Below are positions 1-10,539 of a stretch of 64,000 nucleotides of DNA, one piece after another. Source of the stretch: Sarcophilus harrisii (lineage: Eukaryota > Chordata > Mammalia > Dasyuromorphia > Dasyuridae); assembly GCF_902635505.1 (NCBI RefSeq), contig NC_045427.1, positions 593,669,665-593,733,664 on the forward strand, in the 5' to 3' direction. The notes beneath the pieces were generated by a model. That model did no database searches. It worked only from the letters and a program-made list of their open reading frames with translations, and was not told where the DNA came from. Every line of letters starts with the position of its first letter. Position 1 is the first letter of the stretch. A program made the translations under genes and the position numbers.

Positions 1-990
1 AGTTCTTCTTGATCCCAAATCCAATACTCTATATTCTATGCCAAGTAGTTGTACCTTGACTATGCTTTGGAGGAAGCTAAGAATTCTGAGACAGGGATGA
101 GAAAAGAGGACATCCCAAGCATAGAGGATCACTTTGCAAAGACAAGGAGGAGGAATATTTAATGTCATGTGGAGGAGATAGCTAATCATTCAATTTGAGT
201 GGAATGGAAAGTGTGTGAAGGAAATAAAATGAAATAATATTGGAAATATAGTCAAATGTTACTGGATTTAAATGCCAGTCCGAGAAGTTTGTATTTTATC
301 CTTGAGTCAATAGAATCACTTTTTTTTTTTAAATTGGGATTTGACATGATCACATCTGCATTTTAGGAATATAGGAACATATAGATATATTGATAATGTC
401 TGAGAGTAGAGAAGGAGAACCTGTGGAGGTAAAAATGACAGAATTTGGCAATTGACTGGCTATAGGGAGTGAACTGATATGTGAGTGAGGGAAGGATTAA
501 AGATAATTCCAAGTTGTGGTCATGGATGACAGGGAAAATGGTGATACCTTTAATAGAAATTTAAAAATTGGCAAGAAGTTTGAGTTTGGGAGGAAATATG
601 AGTTCTGTTTTTAGACATTGGAGGACATCCAAGTAGAGATGGCTAGATGGCAACTGGTAATGTAAGATTAAAATTAAAAGACAGTAAAACCTGGATCTAT
701 AAATTTGGGAATCATCTGTAAGGAGATGCAAATTGAACCTATGGATGTGGATAAGGTAACAAAGATAGAGAATGTAGAGAAAGAAAAGGAGAAAACCCAG
801 GACAGAGCCTTGAGAGATGGCCATAGTTCCAAGAAGGGAGGGGAGTGATCTAGTAAGGAAACTGAGCAGTCATATCCGTAGAAGAAGAGCCAAGAAGAGC
901 ATGTCACAGAAACCAGTGGAAGAAAGGAGACCTGGGGGAAAAGAGATAATTAACACTGTCAGAAGTTATAGGCAGGTTGAGTAAAATGGA
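1..990 (-). mobile_element. L2/CR1-group LINE, reverse-transcriptase part
   Basis: On the minus strand, 561-824 encodes a recognisable LINE reverse-transcriptase piece, with GSVLG, LLFFLY and the catalytic box as LLTDDSQIY (usual form YADD). The plus-strand text around 600-860 is the familiar antisense of mammalian L2/L3 elements. The copy is old and degraded. L2 versus L3 was not resolved, and the left boundary lies outside the window. Confidence 0.7.
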
Positions 991-1679
991 AACTGAGAAA
1001 AAAGCCATTTGATTTATCTATTAAAAGATGATTTGGGAACCTGGAAAAATGCAATTTCATTCAAATGGTGGGATCAGTTCTTTGACCTCATATTTATTTA
1101 TTGAAAACATACCTATTTTGCTATTTAATTTCCTTGATATGTTATGTTTGTTTAATGGAATTTAGACTTTAGATGAGTGAGTGCATAAGTTATTATCAAA
1201 GATTCTACTGTCAATTTGTCAGTTTCTTCTTTGTGCTATAGAATCTTTTATACTATGGCCAACTACTAAAACACTGTATTTTGACAGGAAATAAACTACA
1301 TTTACCATTAACCCAGGTTTTTTTTTTTTTTTCTGATTACAGTGTTATCACTTGATGACAGGCTGTCATTTACTTCCACACAATCCATTCATTTAATGCA
1401 AATAAGGTATCAGTTTCAAAATGAGGTCCACATTTTTCCCAAAGAATTTAAGTCCATTCTGGAAACAGTGACTTCCTCAGAATTAACAGTGTTTAATTTG
1501 TTGAGAAATAGTATGGGAGAAAAGAGAAAGGCACAAGATAAGTTCTTTTTAATCAGATTTATTGACCAATTCTGATCTTTGGCAATTCCTAGAATTTTTA
1601 TTGGAGTAACTACATTAGAGAAGTTAAATGACTTAGGCATTTAAAAACTCTTTATAATCTTTTCCCTTCCTCTATTCCC

Positions 1680-1723
1680 AGGAAGAGTCAGACACAACTA
1701 AAAAAATGACCTAACAACAATTT
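1680..1723 (+). mobile_element. RTE-type SINE tail fragment
   Basis: The text 'agagtcagacacaactaaaa' followed by 'aatgacctaacaacaa' is the 3' end of the RTE-tailed SINE family seen elsewhere in the window. Only the tail is left. Confidence 0.5.
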
Positions 1724-1862
1724 ATTCTCTCTCTTTCTCTCTCTGTATGTACATATGTATATACAGTCATTTATACTGTATATTTATATATTGTAAATAA
1801 CTATTATATATATTGTATATGTATTATATATTATACATTTATATACTTATATTTACATCCTC
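1724..1862. repeat. TC-rich then TA-rich low-complexity tract
   Basis: A short (TC)n run is followed by about 110 bases of alternating TA/TATA sequence. No gene signal was seen. Confidence 0.8.
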
Positions 1863-1864
1863 TG

Positions 1865-2105
1865 TAAATCAGTCATATTGGCCTCCTTAATATTCCTCAC
1901 ATAATGCTTGTCTCTCATCACTATATCTTTGCATTGACTTTCCTCAGTGCCCAGAATACTCCCTTTCTCACTTCTGTCTTTCAGATTCCCTAATTTCTTC
2001 TACTACAAGCCTTCCCTGGTCCTCAGGCCTATTCCTCAGCTGCCAGAGTCTTTCAAAGATTTTTTCCTATCTACTGTGTATATATCTTCTAAATACCTAT
2101 TTATG
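1865..2105 (+). mobile_element. L2/L3 LINE 3' part
   Basis: The text keeps the wording of the L2/L3 3' region: 'cagtgcccagaatactccct', then 'aagccttccctggtcctcag'. It is cut by the start of a SINE at about 2108. Confidence 0.55.
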
Positions 2106-2107
2106 TG

Positions 2108-2355
2108 TATGGAGGTAGCTGGAAGTAGAGAGAGTATGGGGCCTGGAATCTGGAAGGCTCATCTTCTTGAGTTCAAATCTGACCTCAGACACTTACTACC
2201 TATATGATCCTGGGCAATTCACCTGGCTCTATTTGCCCTCATTTCTACATCTTTAAAATGAGGTAAAGAAAGAAATACAAACTATTTCTTTGTCAAGAAA
2301 ACTCCCAATGAGATCGCGAGAAGTCAAACCCAACTGAAAAACGACCAAACAACAA
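2108..2355 (+). mobile_element. Full-length tRNA-head SINE with RTE tail
   Basis: The SINE body (gagttcaaatctgacctcag, then actac, then cctgggcaattcacc) runs into an RTE-type tail (tcaagaaaactcccaatgag through gaccaaacaacaa). It is full length but diverged. Confidence 0.75.
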
Positions 2356-2359
2356 TTTA

Positions 2360-3607
2360 TAATGTAAGCTATTTAAGAGTAAGAACAAAAATCTGATAGG
2401 TAAATCATCCTTTGCTCTTCCAATTTGTTTATGGGATCCTTTATACCCAAATCATGTACCCATTTTGACCTCATCTTGGTATGCGATATGAGATGTAGAT
2501 CTATGCCAAGTTTCTGACATATTATTTTCTAGTTTTCCCAGCAATTTTTGTCAAATTGTGAGTTCTTAATCTAAAAACTGGAGTTTGGGAATTTATCAAA
2601 TACTAGATTGCTAAAGGCCTTGATTATTGTATTGTATGTATCTAATCTATTCCACTGATCTACCATTCTATTTCTAAGCCAGTTACAAATGGTTTTGATT
2701 ATTGCTGCTTTATAATATAGTTTTAGGTTTGGTACTGCTAAGCTACCATCCTTTGTATTTTTTTTTCATTAATTTCTTTGATATTCTTGACATTTGTTCT
2801 TACAGATGAATTTTGTTATTATTTTTTCTAGTTCTATAAAATAATTTTTTGGCAGTTTGATTGATATGGCACTGAAAAAGTAGATCAACTTAAGCAGAAT
2901 TATCATTTTTATCATATTAACTCAGCCTACTCGTGAGCAATTGATATATTTCAATTGATATTTTACAATTTTTGTAATTGTATTAATATAGTTCTTGGGT
3001 TTGTCTTGGCAGGTAGACCCCCTCCCCTCAACTATTTTATTTTGTCTACAGTAATTTTAAATGGAATTTCTCTATCTCTTGCTGATGGGCTTTGTCAGTA
3101 ATATATAGAAATGCTGGTGATTTGTGTGGGTTAATTTTATATCCTGCAACTTTGCTAAATCTGTGAATTGTTTCCAGTAGATTTTTGGATGATTTTTTAG
3201 GACTCGCTAAGTATATCATTATACTATCTGCAAAGAGTGATAGTTTTATTTCCTCATTGCCTATTCTAATTCCTTTCATTTCTTTTTTCTTTTCTTATTG
3301 CTAAAGTCAACATTTCCAGTACAATGTTGCATAATAGAGGTGATAATGGGCATCCTTGTTTCACCTCTGATCTTAGGAATGCATCCAGCTTCTCTCCATT
3401 ACAAATAATGCCTGCTGTTGGTTTTAGATAGATACTGCTTATTAATTTAAGGAAAGCTCCCTTTATTCCTATGCTCTCTAATGTTTTTAGTAGAAATGGA
3501 TGCTGTATTTTGTCAAAAGCTTTTTCTCCATCTGTTGAGATTATGATTTCTGTTGGTTTTGTTGTTGAGATGGTCGATTATGGTAATAATTTTCCTGATC
3601 CCAATAT
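2360..3607 (-). mobile_element. L1 LINE, ORF2 reverse-transcriptase part
   Basis: On the minus strand, 3046-3279 encodes L1 ORF2 text: [17 protein letters not shown], then YLASPKKSSKNLLETI, then VAGYKINPHKS. The catalytic FADD box reads FADS, and stops occur on both sides, so this is a dead copy. The flanking text (2360-3045 and 3280-3600) is antisense L1 of the same copy. Confidence 0.85.
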
Positions 3608-3735
3608 AGGTTAAATATGTGCAATTCTTCTAAACATATTTCCATCATGTTGCACAAACACCAAAAAAATCTGATCAAAAAGGAAAAAAAAAACAACAAC
3701 AAGCAAACAATAACAACATTCAGTCTAATAGTTCT
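3608..3735 (-). mobile_element. L1 3' end, first piece of a split copy
   Basis: This is antisense L1 3' text ('gtgcaattcttctaaacata', 'catcatgttgcacaaacacc', 'tctgatcaaaaagg'). The same copy resumes at about 4478 after a younger L1 insertion. Confidence 0.7.
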
Positions 3736-3739
3736 CTCT

Positions 3740-4477
3740 CTCTCTCTTTTTTAAAATAACTTTTTATTGACAGAACCCATGCCAGGGTAATTTTTTACAA
3801 CATTATCCCTTGCACTCACTTCTGTTCCGATTTTTCCCCTCCCTCCCTCCACCCCTTCCCCCAGATGGCAAGCAGTCCTATACATGTTAAATAGGTTACA
3901 GTATATCTTAGATACAATATATGTGTGCAGAACTGAACAGTTCTCTTGTTGCTCAGGGAGAATTGGATTCAGAAGGTATAAATAACCCAGGAAGAAAAAC
4001 AAAAATGCAAGCAGTTTACATTCATTTCCCAGTGTTCTTTCTTTGAGTGTAGCCACTTCTGCCCATCCTTGATCAATTGAAACTGAGTTAGATTTTCTCT
4101 TTGTCAAAGAAATCCACTTCCATCAGAATACATCCTCATACAGTATTGTTGTTGAGGTATATAATGATCTCTTGGTTCTGCTCATTTCACTTAGCATCAG
4201 TTCATGTAAGTCTCTCCAAGCCTCTCTGTATTCATCCTGCTGGTCATTTCTTACAGAACAATAATATTCCATAACATACATATACCACAATTTACTCAAC
4301 CAATTCTCCAATTGATGGACATCCATTCATTTTCCAGTTTCTGGCCACTACAAACAGGGCTGCCACAAACATTTTGGCACATTCAGATCCCTTTCCCTTC
4401 TTTAGTATCTCTTTGGGGTATAAGCCCAGTAGAAACACTGCTGGATCAAAGGGTATGCACAGTTTGATAACTTTTTG
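3740..4477 (-). mobile_element. L1 3' end nested in another L1
   Basis: An antisense L1 3' end carries the A-rich tail, AATAAA complement and G-rich polypurine tract ('cccctccctccctccacccc'). On the minus strand 4123-4326 encodes the ORF2 C-terminus (VMEYYCSVRNDQQDEY, then WRDLHELMLSEMSRTKRSLY). It is flanked by the repeated target 'tagttctctct' at 3729-3739 and 4478-4488. Confidence 0.75.
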
Positions 4478-4944
4478 TAGTTCTCTCTTTTGATGTGGAT
4501 GATACTTTTCACAAGTCTATTAGAACTGCCTTGAATCACTTCATTGTAGAAAAGTCCCAAGTCTATCACAGTTGATCATTACATAATTTAATGTTCTCTT
4601 GGTTCTGCTCATTTCACTCAACATCAATTCATGTAAGTCTTTCAGTCTTTTCTGAAATCAGCCTGCTCATCATTTCTTATAGAACAATAATGTCCTGTTA
4701 CATTCATATACCATACTTTATATAATTTGCATATACCATATGTATGCCAAATATATACCATAATTTATATAATTAACTGATGGACAATCCACTTGATTTC
4801 CATTTCCTCGCTACTACATAAAGAATTGCTACAAATATTTTTGCACATGTGAGTCTTTTTCCCTTTTATGATCTCTTTGAGATACAGACCCAGTAGTAAG
4901 ACTCTTGGATCAAAGGGCATGCACAGTTTTATAGATCTTTAGAC
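4478..4944 (-). mobile_element. L1 3' end, second piece of a split copy
   Basis: This continues the copy at 3608-3735: 'gatgtggatgatacttttca', 'ctcttggttctgctcatttc', 'aacatcaattcatgtaagtc', then 'ttttgcacatgtgagtc'. These are antisense L1 ORF2 end and 3'UTR phrases. Confidence 0.75.
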
Positions 4945-5205
4945 ATAAATGAATTCTACTCTTGCCCCAACTCTACTCTTTCCATTGGAGTGCCTCCTTT
5001 TTTTTCCAAGGTCCTCCTCAGATCTTACCTCCTTCATGAAGTCTTCACTGTCTTTCTACCATCTGGCACCATAGATAAATGTGCTCTCCACTTTACTTCA
5101 GTGTCTCCTTTGCAATTATTTTATTCTTCTTTTGGTTATAGTTCTTTGTTTATATTAGATTGTCAGGTGCTTCAGAGCAATGTGTTGGACCCAGTGGCAA
5201 GAAAA
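4945..5205 (+). mobile_element. L2/L3 LINE 3' part
   Basis: The phrases 'cctccttcatgaagtcttca' and 'ttgtcaggtgcttcagagc' fit an L2/L3 3' end. Diverged. Confidence 0.5.
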
Positions 5206-5239
5206 GAAAGAATGAAAACAAGTAAATACTGAAGTATTT

Positions 5240-5480
5240 AAAGTATATTAAGTATTAAAGTGTCTACCATGTTCAATGGTATTTGTGCTCAATACTTTAC
5301 AAATATAAGTATCAACCAAACAAATCTGGGAGGTAAGTGCTACACACACACACACACACACACATCTCCATTTTACAGATGAGGAAACTGTGGCAGACAG
5401 CTATTAAGTAACAAGCCAGGGTCACACAGCTAGTAAGTATTTCAGTTCAGATTTGAATTCAGGTATTCCTGAGACAAGGC
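5240..5480 (-). mobile_element. MIR/CORE-SINE, antisense
   Basis: The typical antisense MIR text is present: 'cattttacagatgaggaaac', 'gggtcacacagctagtaagt' and 'agatttgaattcaggt'. A (CA)11 run lies inside at 5341-5364. Confidence 0.8.
5341..5364. repeat. (CA)n microsatellite
   Basis: An uninterrupted CA dinucleotide run of about 11 units within a MIR copy. Confidence 0.95.
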
Positions 5481-5734
5481 CCATAGTACTACTAAGAACA
5501 ATATTTTGAACATAATAGACAATAAATACTTGCTAAATCAATTTAATTGCTGAAGCAAAGAATGGGCTTCTAATTTGTATTCTTAGAACTCTACCTGATT
5601 TACATCCACTGGACTTTTGATCCAGATGGTCACCAATGTCCTCAAGAGAGCTGGTTTTCATAGCAAAAAGAGTTAATAAAGTTTGATTGGAAAAATGTAA
5701 AGAAATACAAAAGCTTCTAAGCTAAAAAAATATT

Positions 5735-5878
5735 TTGGGGGGAGGGGGAGAGGTGAGGAAATCATGGTTAAGTGACTTGCTCAAGATCACACAGCTAACA
5801 AGTGTCTGAGACCAGATTTGAATGCAGGTCCTTCTGACTTCAGGGCAATGTTCTATCCACTATACTACTTTGCTTTCC
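5735..5878 (-). mobile_element. tRNA-head SINE, antisense
   Basis: Antisense SINE text is present: 'gttaagtgacttgctcaaga', 'agtgtctgagaccagatttg', 'tctatccactatactac'. A G-rich run (5737-5750) starts the copy. Confidence 0.75.
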
Positions 5879-5879
5879 C

Positions 5880-6370
5880 AAATTACCAAGAGGATATTGA
5901 AGGAGCTCCAAACCACAGCTGAAGAGAAAGGGTTCTGATCTGATAAATGGAGTACAGAATTCTTGTTCACCTTCTCCCCTATTTTACCTCCAGCTCTACA
6001 TTCAATCCAATCTTAGTCTCTGAGAGCCCTACGTGACAGGGGAAAGATTAAAATCCCTTGAACCTAGCTCATCTGGAGTTTGTGTTATTTACGCTGAATT
6101 TCAACTAAAGACAAACCGATAGGTGAATACCATCTATGACTCAGGGAGAGGATTCTTGATGTTCAGTCTTCTTTAGCTACACCCAGTTTTAATACCTTCA
6201 ACCCCTTCTGATGGTTACTCTAAAAGAATTTGACAACACTTCTGAGATGGGAGAGGTTTCCCTATGTCATAAGGAAGCACAATTAGATGTAAAAGTCTGT
6301 CTTTTATGTCTTAGTCTGCTCCCTTATCCCATTTTTAGCCCTTCTTCCTATTGGGCCAAGTTCATAGCAT
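5880..6370. other. No recognised feature
   Basis: This is single-copy-looking AT-rich sequence. I saw no exon, RNA gene or clear repeat. Confidence 0.4.
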
Positions 6371-6371
6371 C

Positions 6372-6600
6372 ATAGACAGTGTCTGACTCGTCGTGACCAT
6401 ATGTACTATACTCTTTGTGGAGTTTTCTTGGTAAAGGTACTGGAATGGTTTGCCATCTACTTCTCCAGAAGATTAAGGCAAACAGAGGTTGTGACTTGCC
6501 CATGATTGCTTAACAAATAGGTTTCTGAGGCCACATTTGAACTCGTCTTCCTGACTCTACACCCAGCATTTTATCCACCAAGCCATCTAACTGCCTCTAG
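6372..6600 (-). mobile_element. RTE-tailed SINE, antisense
   Basis: The reverse of the RTE tail ('gtgtctgactcgtcgtgacc', 'ggagttttcttggtaaaggt', 'actggaatggtttgccatct') precedes the antisense SINE body ending 'gccatctaactgcctc'. Confidence 0.8.
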
Positions 6601-6924
6601 GGAAAAAAAAAACAAACAAAAAAACAAACTTTAGAAGTCATTATATCTAATTCTCCAATTTTACAAAACAGTAACTTGGGTTTAGCTGTAGGTCTCCAAG
6701 ACAAAAATTGCCAGTTACGGCATAGTAAATATATCCTTGAGACTTGTCAAAGTATCAGGGAAGTTTAAGTGACTAAAGATAGCTATTTGAAGATTGAAGA
6801 AACTAAGTAATTCCAACTATATATTAAGCAAAGACAGAGTAATTCATACGGTGGGAGAGTGAGGTTTGCAAGTTGTTAGAGAAGAAAAATCTTGATCTGA
6901 GATTTTTATTTTTGGTTGTTGTTT

Positions 6925-6945
6925 GGTGTGTGTGTGTGTGTGTGC
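6925..6945. repeat. (TG)n microsatellite
   Basis: A short TG run of about nine units. Confidence 0.9.
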
Positions 6946-7329
6946 TGATTGGGAGGCATTATGGGCAGATTAACAAAAGAGCTGGAATATTTTAATTTAT
7001 CCTAAGAATGAGCAGTCTCCTTTTGAGGACAAAGGGCTTGAAACTGAAAACAGCTTCAACAGAGAGCAACAGCTCAGTTGGAAAAAAACCCAGCAGTTTC
7101 TGAGCAACAAATATAAAAATAGCTCTGTGGGGAAGTAGTAAGCAATAGATTTGGAGGCAAAAAAAAAAAAAAGGCAGCTGCAGATGTGAGCAGGAAACAG
7201 AGTGATCAAACATAGTGAAAGGTATCCCAGCTGGGATGCAACCCTAGGTTAGTGAGCAGTCCAGGAATATTCTCTCAATGCTATAGGAATCTATGGAAGA
7301 TTATAATCCCTTGGTATTTTTTTCAAAAT

Positions 7330-7435
7330 AGAATCATAGTGTCTTAGAATTGGAAAGTATCTCAGAATACTGATTGGAATCCAATCCGTGACTACATTAG
7401 ATTTCTCTTTAAAATTATTCTCATGGAAATATAGC
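7330..7435 (+). mobile_element. Old mammal-wide repeat, first piece
   Basis: The text 'cttagaattggaaagtatct' begins a repeat that resumes at about 7750 ('cagcttattctacttttgga', 'tccacccactgctcctactc') after an L1 insertion. The same family occurs at 54680-55110. I recognise it as widespread but cannot class it. Confidence 0.5.
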
Positions 7436-7749
7436 AATCACATCCAGAGAGAAAACTAGGTAGACTGAATGTGGACCAAAGCATAGTATTTTCACCTTTT
7501 TGTTTTTTTGTTTTAATTTCTCATGGTATTTTCCCTTTTGGTCTGATTTTTCTTATACAATATGACAAATATATATTTAAAAGGATAGCACATATTTAAC
7601 CTATATCAGATTACTTGCTGTCTTGGGCAAGGTGGGGAAGTGAGGGAGAGAATGACAAAAATTTGGAACACATAGTTTTACAAAAATGAATTTTGAAAAC
7701 TAACTTTACATGTATTTGGGAAAATAAAATACTATTGAAAAAAAATAAA
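7436..7749 (+). mobile_element. 5'-truncated L1 3' end
   Basis: Sense L1 3'UTR with 'atgtggaccaaagcatagta', 'ggtctgatttttcttataca', 'tttggaacacatagttttac' and a terminal A-rich tail. Probable degraded target duplication: 'aaattattctca' before and 'aaagttattccca' after. Confidence 0.7.
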
Positions 7750-7960
7750 GTTATTCCCAACAAATATTCAACCAGCCTTACTCCCTACCTCTTGAAGCAG
7801 CTTATTCTACTTTTGGAGCTATCAAATAGTTCTTTCCCATATCAAATGCAAATCTACTCTTCTTTAGTTTCCACCCACTGCTCCTACTCTGCCCTCTGAG
7901 GTCAAACAGAATAAACTCAATCTTTCCTCTACTTAGCCTGCCTAGCAAATATCTAAAAAA
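7750..7960 (+). mobile_element. Old mammal-wide repeat, second piece
   Basis: Continuation of the repeat at 7330-7435, ending in an A run at about 7956. Confidence 0.5.
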
Positions 7961-8145
7961 AAAAAAAAAAAATCATAATATTCACCATTAGTCCACTTTT
8001 TTTAATCACATTATGTCAACACATTGTTGGATTAGAGAAAAAGCAAATTTAGGAAAGGCTAAAGATTAAGAAATAACTTTATTGCATTATTTAATAATAT
8101 TCATGATTTCAACACTGAATATTTCCTTCACTAATCCAGATTATA

Positions 8146-8296
8146 AGGGCAGCTAGGTAGCACAGTGCATAGAGCACTAGGCTTGGAGTCAGTAAGACCA
8201 GTAAGATCTGGCCTCTGACACATACTAGCTATGTAACACTGGGCAACTCACTTAACTCTGCTTGCCTCAGTTTTCTCATCTGCAAAATGAGCTACA
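8146..8296 (+). mobile_element. SINE body, split by an L1
   Basis: The head reads 'gggcagctaggtagcacagt', followed by the body to 'cagttttctcatctgcaaaa'. It is interrupted after 'aaatgagctaca' (8285-8296); the RTE tail resumes at 8694. Confidence 0.85.
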
Positions 8297-8693
8297 CAAG
8301 GTGATTCAGGCCAGTTCCAATGGTCTTGTGTTGGAGAGAGCCATCTGCACCCAGGGAGAGGACTGTGGGGATTGAGTGTGGTTTACAACATAGTATTTTC
8401 TTTTCTTTCTTTCTTTTTTTTTTTTGCTTGTTTGTTTGCATTTTGTTTTCTTTCTCATTTTTTCCCTTTTTGATTTTATTTTTCTTGTGCAGCAAGATAA
8501 TTGTGGAAATATATATATATATAAGAATTGAACATGTTTAACATATCCTGGATTACTTGCCATCTAGGGGAGGAGGTGAGGGAAGGAAGGAGAAGAAAAT
8601 TTGGAATACAATGTTTTGCAAGGATGAATGCTGAAAATTATCTATGCATATGTTTTGAAAATAAAAAGATTTAAAAAATAAATAAATAGAATT
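8297..8693 (+). mobile_element. 5'-truncated L1 nested in a SINE
   Basis: A sense L1 3' end runs from 'caaggtgattcaggccagtt' through the T-rich middle and G-rich tract to 'ataaaaagatttaaaa'. Both sides carry the perfect 12-bp target duplication 'aaatgagctaca' (8285-8296 and 8694-8705). Confidence 0.85.
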
Positions 8694-8797
8694 AAATGAG
8701 CTACAGAAGGAAATGACAAATCATGCCAGTATCTTCACCAAGAAAACCCCTAAAAGGGATCATAAGAGAGCTGGACTTGACTGAAAAGCAACAATAA
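8694..8797 (+). mobile_element. RTE-type tail of the split SINE
   Basis: The tail 'agaaggaaatgacaaatcat', 'accaagaaaacccctaaaag', 'ggacttgactgaaaagcaac' completes the SINE begun at 8146. Confidence 0.8.
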
Positions 8798-8799
8798 TG

Positions 8800-9736
8800 A
8801 TCCAGATGAGAACTTTTTCTTTGTTATTTTATTTACTCTTCCAACCTAATTAAAAACATTGATGCTTGAGGTTTATTGATTCAATAGGGAAACAAGCATT
8901 TATTAAGGATCTGTCAAATGCCAGGCATTATTTTGTTGATATAAAGTCCATTTGATTCTCTCCCATATTTGCACAGCCTTTGACTCTGAAGAGAGGCCAT
9001 TGAACATGAAGATGAAAAGACTGAGCTACAGAGAGGTTAAGTCATTTAACAAGCTCACAGTGCTAGAGCTGGAATTTAATGAATTCAGAACTCTCTCCCT
9101 TGCAATATGCTGTAAGCCCTGGAGCACACTTGGCCTGATGATCAAGCACCAGAACTCAAGGCAGGATCGCCCTGCAAGGAAAAGGTCTCCAGAATTCACA
9201 GTTGCCTTAAATCTCTCCTCCTGGATCTTCCTTCTCCCTTTTTCCCAGCCCTATTGGCCCTCCCAAGGTTTGGCAAACTCACCTGGTATTTAGAGATGTC
9301 TTATCCCCACTTTATGAGTAGTATCTAAGTCAATGGAAAATCTGAAAAGAGACTTAAAGACTTAAAAGGATAAATTTATTGAGAATTAAGGAAGACAAAA
9401 CAAAGCCCCCAAAATCTTCACACAACAAAGTCAAATTCAAACAAAGATGAGTCTCAGAGGAGTGAACCAAAATGCTTTTCTTCTGGATCTCAGTGGATCT
9501 GGTTAAGTTGGTACCACTTCCAAGTGTTGCTATCAGTCTCTCCCAGAAGCAGCTTCCCATTCTCTCCAGTCTGGCCATTGCCATTGCCAAGTCATCTACT
9601 ATTAACTTTATCTTTTCTGCTTTCATTTCTCACCTTGACTTCTGGTTCTGGTCTTCCTAGGAATTCTGTGCTATCATGTGACTCTGTAAGTTGAAAGAAA
9701 GAATTCAGTCTGGAGTCAATGTCTGGATTCTGCTTG
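8800..9736. other. No recognised gene
   Basis: The stretch at 8870-9110 has loose MIR-like wording (antisense 'aaagactgagctacagagag'), and the rest is unassigned. An open frame at 8952-9293 overlaps that repeat-like text and shows no domain, so I do not call it. Confidence 0.35.
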
Positions 9737-9737
9737 G

Positions 9738-9880
9738 AAGAGCAGCTAGATGGAGCAGTGGATAGAGCACCAGCACTGGGATCAGGAAAACCTGAGTTTA
9801 AATCAGATCTCAGATATTTAACACTTACTAGCTGTGTGACCCTGGGTAAGTCACTTAACACAAATGCCTCACATACAAAA
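9738..9880 (+). mobile_element. Full-length tRNA-head SINE nested in an older SINE
   Basis: The head 'agcagctagatggagcagtg' runs to the tail 'cacaaatgcctcacatacaa'. It is bounded by 'attctgct' (9727-9734, and again just after the A-rich tail), so it inserted into an older MIR-type copy whose second part follows. Confidence 0.75.
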
Positions 9881-9882
9881 AA

Positions 9883-10027
9883 TTCTGCTCTGAAACTTCC
9901 TACTTATGTGACCCTAGACAAGTCATTTAATCTCCCTATCCTGATTCAGTTTCCTCATCCTTGAAATAATAGGATTAGACTGGGTGATCTAAGAGTCCTT
10001 CCCTTCCAGCTCAAAATCTATAATCTA
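9883..10027 (+). mobile_element. MIR/CORE-SINE second part
   Basis: The phrases 'atgtgaccctagacaagtca', 'ttcagtttcctcatccttga' and 'gggtgatctaagagtccttc' are sense CORE-SINE text, interrupted by the SINE at 9738-9880. Confidence 0.65.
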
Positions 10028-10074
10028 TGAGCCAGAATATTATTACTACTGGTTTTACCCTTCATCAAAGCTCA

Positions 10075-10340
10075 TCTTCAACTATCACTGTTGCAATTAT
10101 TATTATTAATATGACTATAATATTAATCAATATAACAACAAAGTCATACTACAACTTACAAAACACTTTCTTTATTCTAATACTGAGAAGCAGAAGTAAA
10201 AGTATTATCACTAATTTAGGGGCAATGAAACTGAGCCCTTAGTGAGTACCCATGTCAGTATGGGCTTTGCAGCCACAGTGTAAATTCAGGTCTTCTGATT
10301 CCAAGTGAAGAATTCTTTTCCTTTCACTATACTGCATCCC
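10075..10340 (-). mobile_element. MIR, antisense
   Basis: Degraded antisense MIR text: 'ttacaaaacactttctttat', 'gggcaatgaaactgagccct', 'ttcaggtcttctgattccaa', ending at 'tactgcatccccc'. Confidence 0.6.
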
Positions 10341-10342
10341 CC

Positions 10343-10535
10343 AGGACCATCTCCAGTTGTCTTGATCTATATGTTGCCACTGAACTCCAGATGGCTCTGG
10401 AGGAGAAAGTGAAGCAGGTGACCTTACACAGTCCTCCCTCATTTAAATCCAGTTCACTTGCATGTCATGGCATCCCCTCCCTGCTGTCGTGGTCCTCTTT
10501 GAGACTGAAGAACAAACAACAAGCTGGTTCCGCCA
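10343..10535 (+). mobile_element. LINE 3' tail of the 'aaggacaaacaacaa' family
   Basis: The text 'gatggctctggaggagaaag', 'cttgcatgtcatggcatccc', 'gtggtcctctttgagactga' and 'agaacaaacaacaa' recurs at 27340-27450, 42640-42780 and (minus strand) 60085-60290. I read it as the 3' end of an RTE- or zinc-finger-type LINE. Confidence 0.6.
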
Positions 10536-10539
10536 TTAT

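Noticed and set aside
3046-3279. A host reverse transcriptase-like gene
   Set aside because: It is a dead L1 ORF2 piece with an altered FADD box, surrounded by L1 sequence.
8952-9293. Open frame of 113 codons
   Set aside because: Overlaps MIR-like text and lacks any recognisable domain.
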